A program made the position numbers and the translations under genes. A model generated the notes under the pieces. That model saw nothing but the letters and a program-made list of their open reading frames with translations. It made no database searches and was not told the DNA's origin. Source: Rhynchonema sp. JSB1_4 (taxonomy: Eukaryota; Nematoda; Chromadorea; Monhysterida; Xyalidae). From it: DNA of 64,000 nucleotides. Below are positions 36,601-47,100 of this stretch, piece by piece. The DNA is taken from positions 19,094 to 83,093 of the forward strand of contig JASAMV010000318.1 in NCBI GenBank assembly GCA_030248065.1. Reading direction: 5' to 3'. Positions within the stretch are counted from its first letter, which is position 1; each line of letters opens with the position of its first letter.

Positions 36601-37191
36601 AATATTTTTTGTTTTTTTATCTTTTTTGGCTTAGGCTTAGGCTTCGGCTTAGGCTTAGCTTAAACTTTGGCTTTGGATTAGGCTTAACTCAACAAACAGC
36701 CTCAAAACACTGAAACCTCGAAAGTGTGGAGCGGAGGATCAGCCTTGGATAGGGTGTAGGCCTGGGCACAATACCACTTTTGACACCCAATACCAATACC
36801 CAATACCAATACCGGCCCTGTACCAATACCCAATACCAATACCAAATTGGTGACCCAATACCAATACCCAATACCAATACCGGGTGAGACCCAATACCAA
36901 TACCAATACCCAATACCAGATCAATACTACTGAAGTGCCTGGTATTGGGTTTGGTATTGGGTTGGTATTGGTATTGAGTATTGGGTATTGGGTTGGTATT
37001 GGTATTGGGTATTGGTTTTAGTATTGGATTGGTATTGGGTTTTTGGTCTGCTATTGGGTTGGTATTGGGTTTGGTATTGGTTTGGTATTGGGTTTTGAGT
37101 CAGGTATTGGGCTTGGTATTGGTTTGGTATTGGGTTTTTCTGGATTAGTGTTGGGTATTGGTTTTGACCCAATACCTGGGCAAACCCAATA

Positions 37192-38005
37192 CAGAGGTCG
37201 CAATCGGGCCGGGTTTGGCCGGCCCGGCCCGGCCCGAGCCCCCAAATCTCCGGCCCGGCCCGGCCCGACCCGTACCCCCAAATCTCCGGCCCGGCCCGGC
37301 CCGAACCCCCAAATCTCCGGCCCGGCCCGGCCCGAATTTTTGGCTCAGATTTTAACCCAATTTTTGTCAAAATTTTTGCGATTTTTGAATCAATGTTTTT
37401 GTTGAAATTTCATTGTTTTCCATGAAAAAGTCGCCAGATAGACAATACCAATGGGCAATGGTGTGGCTGGGGGTCCCCCCTAGGTACAGTAGGTAAATGA
37501 CGCGCCATCCTGGTACAGTAGGTAGATCGCCGATCGCCGCCCCCCGGCTGGTACAGTAGGTTGCTATTGTTGGCTCAAAATGGTGTAAAATCCATATTTT
37601 TCATTCCAAATAATCGAAAAATTTTGAGTGTTTTAGAGTACATTTTCATCTAAACTTGGACATAAAAAATTTTGTTCCCCCCTAGCTCGGCCGGTCGGTA
37701 CAGTAGGTAGGTTGATTTCATGCCTTTCTGGTGGTACAGTAGGTTGATTGCACGCCTGGGTAGCCACACGACTGGACAATACTGATCACTTACTTGCTGA
37801 ATCCGTCCGAAATTTTAGTATTTTGGAAAAAAAAAACCTACTTTTTCAGTAAAATAAGTCACTTCAGAAGCTTCGGGCCGGGGTGCCCGGCCCGGCCCGG
37901 CCCGACCCTCCAAATCTCCGGCCCGAGCCAAAAGCCCAAAATCGCGGCCCGGCCCGGCTCGGCCCGGCCCGGCCCGAGGTCGGGCCGGCCCGATTGCGAC
38001 CTCTG
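37192..38005. mobile_element. hAT-like element with CGGGCC arms
   Basis: Ends CAGAGGTCGCAATCGGGCC and GGCCCGATTGCGACCTCTG. Flanks ACCCAATA and ACCCAATT match at 7 of 8. CAGAGGT is a common hAT-type terminus. Arms are GGCCCGGCCCG runs interspersed with CCCCCAAATCTCC. It contains a nested element at 37449-37774. A diverged relative ends at 17862 (CCCACCTCTG) and another patch lies at 39400-39510. Confidence 0.85.
37449..37774. mobile_element. hAT-like element nested in the CGGGCC element
   Basis: Starts CAATGGGCAATGGTGTGGC and ends GTAGCCACACGACTG, flanked by a perfect GACAATAC duplication (37441-37448, 37775-37782). Arms carry GGTACAGTAGGT. It is the shorter counterpart of 16210-17428, at the same host position and with the same flanks. 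Confidence 0.8.
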
Positions 38006-39873
38006 ACCCAATTCCCAATTATGGCTGGGCACAATACCCAATACCCAATACCAATACCACCCAATACCAATATCAATACCAGTGTTTGGTATTGGTATTG
38101 GGTCTAATTCTGGTATTGGGTATTGGGTATTGGTATTGAAGCTGGCCTGGTATTGGTATTGGGTATTGGTATTGGGTTTGCCCAGGTATTGGGTCAAAAC
38201 CAATACCCGATACTAATTCAGAAAAACCCAATACCAAACCAATACCAAACCTAATACCTGACTCAAAACTAGGCCTGGGCACAATACCACTTTTGACACC
38301 CAATACCAATACCCAATACCAATACCGGCCCTGTACCAATACCCAATACCCAATACCAATACCAAATTGGTGACCCAATACCAATACCAATACCGGGTGA
38401 AACCCAATACCAATACCAATACCCAATACCAGATCAATACCACTGAAGTTGCCTGGTATTGGGTTTGGTATTGGGTTGGTATTGGTATTGAGTATTATTG
38501 GGTATTGGGTTGGTATTGGTATTGGGTATTGGGTATTGGTCTTAGTATTGGTTTGGTATTGGGTTTTTGGTCTGGTATTGGGTTGGTATTGGGTTTGGTA
38601 TTGGTTTGGTATTGGGTTTTGAGTCAGGTATTGGGTTTGGTATTGGTTTGGTATTGGGTTTTTATGAATTAGTATCGGGTATTGGTTTTGACCCAATACC
38701 TGAGCAAACCCAATACCAATACCCAATACCAATACCAGGCCAGCTTCAATACCAATACCCAATACCCAATACCAGAATTAGACCCAATACCAATACCAAA
38801 CACCGGTATTGGTATTGGTATTGGGTGGTATTGGTATTGGGTATTGGGTATTGTGCCCAGCCATACTCAAAACCCAATACCAAACCAATACCAAACCCAA
38901 TACCAACCCAATACCAGACCAAAAACCCAATACCAAACCAATACTAAGACCAATACCCAATACCCAATACCAATACCAACCCAATACCCAATACTCAATA
39001 CCAATACCAACCCAATACCGAACCCAATACCAGGCACTTCAGTGGTATTGATCTGGTATTGGGTATTGGTATTGGTATTCGCCTTTCACCCTGTATTTTT
39101 ATTTTATTGGGTCACCAATTTGGTATTGGTATTGGGTATTGGGTATTGGTACAGGGCCGGTATTGGTATTGGGTATTGGTATTGGGTGTGAAAAGTGGTA
39201 TTGTGCCCAGGCCTATTCCCAATACCAATACCCAATACCAATACCAGGCCAGCTTCAATACCAATACCCAATACCAGAATTAGACCCAATACCAATGCCA
39301 AGCACTGGTATTGGTATTGGTATTGGGTGGTATTGGTATTGGGTATTGGGTATTGTGCCCACCCATAATAGGGTGAAGAAATAGCCAATCAGAGATCGGA
39401 AACGGGCCGGGCCGCGATTTTGGAGTTGGTCGACCGGGCCGGGCCGGGCCGGGCCGGAGATTTGGGGGGATGGCGGGCCGGCCGAGCAGCCGGCCCGGTC
39501 CGGTGTGCCTAAATTTGAGCGAAATTACCATTTTTTGAACCAAAATTTTCAAAATTTTTGCGCTTCGCGCAATAACATTTCCTTGTTCTTGATGTTTGGG
39601 GTTGGGGTGTTTTGGTTTGCCCGTTGTATTTTTTGGGGTTTGTTGGGTGATTGGTATTTTCGTCCTTTTTCCCAATCGGGCATTTTTTCGTGAGTAGTGC
39701 TTTTCGTTTTCTGAGGGAAATATTTTGTTGGGAAATGTTATTTTTTTCGTTTCTATCATAGTCCTTGAGCCGGTTTATTGATCTTCTGAACAGCGTTCAT
39801 TTACTTTAATTCAGCATTGGAGTGTTATTTCCTTTATTATATGTTCCACAATAGTCACTTGTCCGTTCAACAG

Positions 39874-42526
39874 GGTGAAAATCGTGCACGGCGATCTGAG
39901 GTTGCTGGAAAGCTACATCGAAGACGTGAAAATCAAACATTCCCAAATGATGGTCGATGTTAAAAAAGATGAAAGTTGGCAAACGCGCAAAACGTTTCTT
40001 TTCATGTTTGTGCTCCACAGTAAAATGAGGTATCGTTTTTCAGAAAACAAGCTGGAACTGGACCATATCGTGAACGCATTTCAGACTTTGTCGCAGCAAT
40101 CGCGCGGCCGCCTGAAAGGTCAGTGACCAATCAACTGTTACGTTTCTTTTACATTTTCACAACTTTGTCAGCGATAAGGTCGCAATTTTCAACTCAGCAG
40201 TTTTTTCAAAACATTGTTTTTCAGCGCTCCAAGACGAATCCCTTATGTGTCACGCTGAGGCAAAAACACAGGCCGATGCTGCAGGCAGCAAAGAACCGCC
40301 AGATTCGGTCGCATTACGCATCAGACGGGCTCAGGTTTGTTTTCGTAGTTGAGTGCGAACTTGAAAAAAATCCAAGCGCTGGCTGGGATGCGACGTCCTG
40401 GCGTTGCGGGGCACTATTTCAGGATTATGAGGTGTGTTGAACAAGTTACACCCAATGAACTACTCCGACGCTGGTAAAATGTCCATCCAGTTCCAATATC
40501 AGACACCCGATAATCAGTGATGTAGTTGGCCCGAGCAAGAAAGCCAGCTAGCCAGCCGGGTACCCCGATTGGTCCAGAAGTAAAAAACAGGCGTTTAAAA
40601 ATTGGTCGGAATTATGCCAAAATAAGCCTTCAAATGCGTGTTTTTGTGCATGTGTGAGCAAATTTGAGCGAATTTGACTATTTTGGTGCATAAAATGGTC
40701 GTTTTGGCACCAAAATCAACAGTTTTTTTGACTTGGATGACCGGAGCAAGAAACCTAGCTAGCCAGTTTGGGGGTATGGGTTTGGGAGCAATATAGCTAG
40801 CCCCAACCACATCACTGCCGAGAATTATTTCACGTCAATAATTTCTGGAAAACAAACATAAACAAACCGCCGTTTGTTTCAGGTGGCGGCGCTTGAAAAG
40901 CGAATGTACAACGTGCTGCATTTGTTCAACGAAGAACAAGCGCGACATCGCGACCGATGCAAACAACGCATTCAGGGCTACATGGAACTGAGTGGGTTTG
41001 CTATTGTTGACGAGTAACCTGAAGGCATTGCTTTTTCATACTTGAGTATTTATCTTGTGCGTATTCTTGTTCTACGGGCTGGTTAGAACAGTCAAACCGA
41101 AGTGGAGGGTGCCACCTCCCGTCAACCACTCCATATTTGGACCAAGCTACTGCTTTTTACATCATCGATTCTGTGAAGGTTGTCCAATCTTCCCAGCCAG
41201 TATTCCGCTGTTACCATGCAAATGAAAGTTGTTCGGAAGAGGAAAAAACAAATAAGTCAGTCAGTCATCACCTCACCTTGCTTTAATGCCCTGCTTGCGG
41301 CTGTCCACATTTGGTCCGTTACACATTCAAACCTTGTCCAAGTCCAAACCTTGAGTCGATGCAACCCTCAGGTGATGAAGACAGGCTCGTCGCTGCTTGC
41401 AACCGCCAGTTAGACCTGAAATCCGACGCTTGCTGTTCCACCGCAGAACCAATCGATATCGATTAAGTTTGGATCGATCTGGTTTGTGCTTTTTCTGTGT
41501 TATGTTGTTTTTGCAATAATGTAGTATTATTTTTTCAATAATTTTTTCAGCTGGAGAAACGATGACCGAATCTGCGATTGAAGATGTGATAGAAAGTGGA
41601 CAAATCAATCAGATGGCAGGAGGGGTAGGTATCCTGGAAAAATAAACAATTTTTGATGATATATATCAAACTTGGCGATCGGCTCAGTCTGGTTTTGCCT
41701 TGGTCACGTGTCTCGTCAATGCAAAATGTCATGTGACCAAGGAAGGATCACCAAGTTTGATTTTGGTCGCACCACGCACCAGTACGGTCACGTTGTTTGA
41801 ACTCAGTGAGCGCGAAACATGCAGAACAGTTTTAAAAAAACGTGATCTCCTGCGAGATGTTCCTTGCCATTCAGGAAAAATATTCGATGCATTTGCACAC
41901 TCACTGTGTGACCAAAACCGCCGATCTTCTTATTCACCAATACTAGTCATTCCATTCTGTGCATTCAGCTCCTTCTTCAAAACTCGCGTCAAGCGCGGCA
42001 AATTCTGGCGGACGTGGAAGCGCGCGCTGCTGATATACGAGAGCTCGAACGAAGCATCAGAGAGTTACACACCATGTTTCTGGATGTGGCATTGCTCATC
42101 GAAACACAGGTGCGGTGCGACTGTTTTCTTTTTCAATTTTTTAATTCAGGAATCTCACGAGTTTTGTGCAACATTTGTTTTTCGGGTCAGTTGCAGATGA
42201 GACTTGTAAAAGTAGGTATTCCGAGCTGATCCTTTGATACCGATTCTTTCCTTGAAAATTCAGGGAGAATTGGTTGATCGAATTGAAAAAAGCGTGACGG
42301 AAGCAGCGGAGTATGTGTTTCGAGGAGCGAAACATACGAGAAACGCTATGCAGTACAAGCGGAAATATCGAAAGGCTTGTTGTTACAGTTGTTTCTAAAC
42401 TAATTGAATTGTAGAACTTGATCCTTTCAGAAGAAAATCTGCCTGGTCCTGTTGTTAACGGTTGCTGGCGCAGTGGTTTTGTTCATTCTGTATTTCTCTT
42501 TGTGCGATTTTGTTCATTTGTGCTGA
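39874..42526 (+). pseudogene. 5'-truncated syntaxin copy, arm B
   Basis: Exons 4-11 of syntaxin are present and intact: 39874-39974, 40044-40118, 40225-40334, 40883-40991, 41551-41624, 41969-42109, 42264-42374, 42431-42526. Exons 1-3 (start codon, N-peptide and first part of Habc) are absent, because the duplication boundary falls in intron 3. The sequence just upstream is unrelated repeat DNA. The SNARE motif and tail anchor would still be encoded if an upstream start were used. No frame-disrupting change was seen in the remaining exons. A polyadenylation signal lies at 42652-42657. Confidence 0.85.
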
Positions 42527-42795
42527 GGCGTTTTAATGAGGATTATTTCTATTTCAAGTGTACACTCAAGATTTTGTACATATGACTCAGCTGTGCTGTG
42601 ATACTCCCGTTTTCTTTGTGTGATATCCACTGTGAATATTGTGGCATTTTGAATAAAGTTCTTATTTTTGTGCATTTTGGTGTGAAGCCCAGGTGATTCT
42701 AATGGTGTTTGACCATTCAATATTTAGCATGTTGCACAACATTTTTTGGGATTCGGTATCCAAATTCAATCTCGAATAATTTTCAGGAAGTTACC

Positions 42796-43902
42796 ATGTT
42801 CCGCGTCTGCTTTGCGTCGTTCGTGAGAAAAGCGACACCACTGAGGCCGATTCATCGTTGTTTTGCTATCACTTTCAGACCAGGTTTGTTGTTTTTAATC
42901 GTGCATCTGACACGTACAGTTTTGCTCTTTCCTCACGCTTGCACCAGATTTCTCACACAGGTCTTACAGAATGTGTAGCCTAACTATAATGAACCGTGTC
43001 ACGTGTGGTGGTTGGAACGCCGATATTGACGACTACAAACGTCGTTGAATTGCCAAAGTCGTCGATTGGGAAACAGCGTTTTCCCTGATGCTGCTCAGTC
43101 CTCGCAGAGTACTGTCCAACGACAAAAATGCGATAGCAGTGAGGTGGCAGCATTTCATTGCCTTTCAGTAACCTCCCATGTCCATCAACCATCGTGCAGC
43201 ACCCAACCCAATCGTTATTATGCCATTGTGCACACAACCACAAAGTCCTCATCGGCTTTGGACAGAAGACGCGCAAAGTTGTTGTATCAGGCACAGCATC
43301 GGGGCATTCTCGAAATGGATATGATATTTGGGTTGGGCAATTATTTCTTGTTCGGGCTTTTAACGTGTGTCAAGAGCTCTGAGATCGGGCGTAAAACATT
43401 CTAAATAGAAAAGAGTGCTAATCGAACATGAAAGTTAAACATCGAAGCCCCATTGAAATATCCATTTTGCGTGTTTGACTGACGCAGCTGATTGGAGGAA
43501 GGTGGCTGACTTTCCACACACAACTTCTGGGCCAAATAATGAACCTCTTAACACACCTGTAAGATGCTGTAGCATACACAAAAGCATATGGTAAGCCAAA
43601 CATTGACCAGTTTTTTCAGTCAGTTTGCTGCTGATCACATTACCGACCTGACTGAATCTCAGCTTGATGAATTTGAAAGGCTCATCACCGCCGATTTGAA
43701 CGAATGGGATATCTATTATTGGGTGACTGGTCAGTCTTCTTATTATAATCTAAATTTTCATCATTTTTTGGCTTTAATGTTTTGTAATATTATTGCAGAT
43801 GCCAAGCCGGTTCCCACTGAGTTCGACTCTGAGGTCTACAAAATGATCAAACAATACGCTTGGGAAAATAGTGCCATGATTCGCAAGAAGAAAGGATCTT
43901 GA
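42796..43902 (+). CDS. SDHAF2, arm B copy
   Basis: Second copy of the flavinylation factor. Exons 42796-42883, 43169-43331, 43611-43729 and 43799-43902; 157 residues with the same phases as arm A. The translation appears identical to arm A; one synonymous difference is visible in codon 4 (GTC against GTA). The TTTTCAG nine bases before the ATG is conserved. It lies 270 bases after the truncated syntaxin stop and 250 before the DAXX-like start. Confidence 0.92.
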
Positions 43903-44152
43903 TGAATTTGTAGCGTACTTTGCACAATTGATACATTTTTATTTGTTTAGTGTCGAAAATAAGGTCAGTAAAACTGCATTACGACTGCGAACGCAGTTTG
44001 TGCTTCATTCATTCACCGTGCTGTGTTTTGCCACCACCAAGCACTCGCTGGCTTGAATACCTGTGAAGAATTATGCATTCAGTTCGTGGTATTGTTCTTC
44101 AAAAGAATACTTTACTCACTCAACCTCAGCGTCTGTTCAAGTCACGAACAAA

Positions 44153-47100
44153 ATGTCCGAACCTGTTTCTGAACCGGCTACAGTCGAACAACAAGTAAAC
44201 GGTGAGACGGTTGCTGATGAGCCAAACGAGAGTGAAAGTGGCAATAACGCAGGTGAGTATGTTGGGAACTTGCGTCTGGTTCATGAAATGCGTCCTTAAA
44301 GGTGCTGGTCAACAACCCATCGACTTCGTTTAATCTTGGGGGCAGTGCACCTGAACAAAGGTGGAATATCGTGTTACTCGACCATGACTTGGGGAGTCGA
44401 TTGGTTGCTTCCTGATGTTTCACGGCCGGGTTGAAGTTTGCCCCTCAGTGAAAAAATGCAAAAATTATGCCGGGTTTCCGTGGAAAGGACAATTCGCGGC
44501 AACGTTTAATAATTTCAGAATATCACGCACCAACGTTTGTTTCATCAGTATGATATACAGCTTTGCAGGAAACAGCTTGTATCCTGAAGGAGAAGTCATT
44601 TAGTTCCAAAAACCTGGTGTTTTTTGGTCACCGTTTTCTTCGCCGATAATTTTAAGCATCTGTGATTGACCAGCAAATGTGTTGATCGGACACAAAAATC
44701 CTCTAATTACTGTGTACATAACCTGTGCTTTTGAGTTCTTTGCACCAAATACAGCTAACGCAATAATTCGGACAACATGGGCAAGTCGGTCATTATGGGC
44801 GTGCGCGACCCCAGAAAAGACAAAACATTTTTGAGTGCTCGAATCTGCACGTTGTTTTTGAGCGCGCGCGCTGATAATGACCGACTTGCGCATGTTGTCC
44901 GAATTATTGTATTAGCTGTGTTTGGTGCAGAGAACTCAAAAGCACAGGTTATGTACACAGTAATTAGAGGATTTTTGTGTCCGATCAACACACTTGCTGG
45001 TCAATCGCAGATGCTTAAAATTATCGGCGAAGAAAACTATGACAAAAAACACCAGGTTTTTGGAACTAAATGTTTTCTCATTTAGGATGCAAGCTGTTTC
45101 CTGCAAAGCCGTATATCATACCGATGAAATAAATGGTTGTGCTTGATATTCTGAAATTCTTAAACGTCGCCGTGAATTGTGCTTTCCACAGGAAGCCGGC
45201 ATAACTTTTGCATTTTTTCACTGGGGGGCAAACTTCTACCTGGCCGTGAAACATCAGGAAACAACGAATCGACTCTCCAAGTCAGAGTCGAGTAACACGA
45301 TATCCCACCTTTCTTAATGTGCACTGCCCCCAAGATTAAGCGAGGTCGATGGGTTGTTGACCAGCAGCTTTAAAGTGCATGAATCTTGCCTACAGTATCA
45401 ATTTCGCCAGACGTGCGGCATACCAGGCCATCGTCAGTGCGGATGCACCAGGTGGTCACGTGGCCCTGAAATGACTGGCTGGTTTTATTCTCGCATAAAC
45501 GTCGCCACTTGTGCACACATTACACGTCCTCAAATCCAGCTTGATGTTGGTTACCCTTGACTTGCGATATTTCAGATTCAGATGGTACTTGTCCCGATGT
45601 CCTGGACACAGAGGCAGTTGCATCGAGTTCAAATGAACCAACTGCAGATGAGGACAAAAAGAAAGTGAAGAAGATAAGGCGCAATATGAAGAAAGCATAT
45701 GAAAAGCTCAAGGTCCGTTTGTGTATTTTTTGTTCTTGGCATAAGTCGGCGGTCGGCTGATAGTTTATGTGTGCACCTCGTGACAATAACTTAGCCATCA
45801 AATCAGAGCTGCGTTTGGGCCCGTCACTACAACCTTGATCGATGTGTTCGAGATCGTGCCGTTAACAAAAATGTACGGCTGATGAGCAAATTTTACGCCC
45901 ATGAGCAAATATTAAGACAGCTGGCACCCACTCAACGCACGAAAGAAATTCGAAATGTGACCTGGCCAAAGCAAATTCGATTCAATCACTCTGGCAAAGT
46001 TTTGTACCGTTTTTTAACAGCTTGATTAATGCTCAGAAACTACACAAACAACATCGCGAGTTGCTGGCTGAGGAAGTGTGCATCTCGGACGAGGATGCAG
46101 TGGAAAGAGTGACCTGCGACATTCCACGGTTGGCAACGTCAATCAATATGGGATGGCATAAGATGGCTCGTGCTGATCCTCAGGCCAAAACCGACGTTGA
46201 ATTGTGAGTTTGCCGTTTGAGTTGCGTTCTTGTGGCATATTTTATCATCATTGGTTGTAATCCTAACTTTGTCGCCGATGGGCATAATAACATACACGTC
46301 ATCAAGCGGCAATTATCGAATTTACGCAACAAATCATGTCTTGTCGACATATTCTGTTCCTTAGGCCGCTTTCACAATCATCCGGTTTCCGGAATCCGGT
46401 TTCCGGAATTGGCTTCAAATCCGGTTTCCCTAAATGTTTTTTCCGGTTTCCGGAAGTTGCTTTCACAATCATCCGGTTTCCGGTTTTCGCCCTAAATCAA
46501 ATCCGTTTTCCGGCGACCGGAAACCGGAAAAGGCCATTTAGAACCGGTTCTAATTTTTTATCCGGTTTTGGGTGCATAATGGGTGGTGGACGTCATGGGA
46601 TGGACATGTTTGCTTGTGTGATGACTTGTTGTTCGTGTCTGCACACAAGTAAATTATATGCTTATAATATTAACGAATATAACTGAGGTATTGATGAATT
46701 CTAGCGGTATTTTCAGAAGGTTTGCAACGTGGCGAAAATATATTGAATAAATGGAGCTGAGAAAGGCCAACAGCCACGCTTTCAGACCCAAAAGAACTTT
46801 GAAGATCAGGAACACATCGCGCATGTTCATGTGCTGATGTGTAGTTGTTCCTGCGCTGAGTTGGTGGTACCATACCATACCGCTCGCTATACCACGTAAC
46901 ACAACCAAAGAATCTTTACTTCGGGATCTGGCACACTCGCTTGTTCCTATAAGGTGACCTAAAAGTAGTCTTCCCGGACACAAATTTTGTCTGAAACCAG
47001 GGCCATTGAGCATTTTACTGCACAGCACCTGCTTTCTGTTTCTGACAAACTGGATTTCGTATTAACAGTCGTATGTAGGATGTCGATCGACATTGACAGA

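Larger units (their letters stand above)
33805..36690. mobile_element. Composite element with AAGCCT/TTAGGC arms and nested insertions
   Basis: The left arm (33805-33862) is a degenerate run of GCCTAA and the right arm (36628-36690) a run of TTAGGC/TTCGGC, so they are inverted. Between them is a split copy of the AGGCAGTCTAC...GTGGGTTACGG element: its left part at about 33872-33938 and its right part at about 36432-36503 are contiguous at 49990-50100. The 2.5 kb between is later insertions with CAGTGTTGGAGG-type ends and GTACAGTAGGTATCCCC, ACACTAACCGCC and CCCCC arms. Confidence 0.65.
36759..39360. repeat. Nested CCAATAC-armed elements
   Basis: Several copies of an element whose ends read GGCCTGGGCACAATACC or TGGCTGGGCACAATACC (left ends at about 36761, 38027 and 38274; right ends at about 38862, 39216 and 39357). 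TA often flanks the ends. Arms are long runs of CCAATACCAATACCC toward one end and its complement toward the other, so each copy is a giant imperfect hairpin. A CGGGCC-armed element (37192-38005) is inserted in one. The long open frames here (up to 229 codons of Ile/Gly/Tyr/Trp or Pro/Asn/Thr/Gln repeats) are translation artefacts. Confidence 0.8.
31954..39648. other. Palindrome spacer
   Basis: About 7.7 kb separates the two arms. Its left part holds syntaxin exons 1-3 (32630-33403). The rest is nested repeats: TCGGGTG-armed elements, AAGCCT/TTAGGC arms, CCCCC-rich hAT-like elements, CCAATA arrays and CGGGCC elements. Apart from the syntaxin exons no coding sequence is recognisable. Confidence 0.75.

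Noticed and set aside
34148..39384. Long open frames, up to 229 codons, across the CCAATAC/TATTGG arrays
   Set aside because: They consist only of translated short repeats (Ile-Gly-Tyr-Trp or Pro-Asn-Thr-Gln), occur in several frames and both strands, and have no start or splice context.
41700..41960. Possible extra syntaxin exon (KIFDAFAHSL)
   Set aside because: Exons 8 and 9 join in phase 0 and align with the family without a gap; no donor/acceptor pair fits the extra exon in phase.
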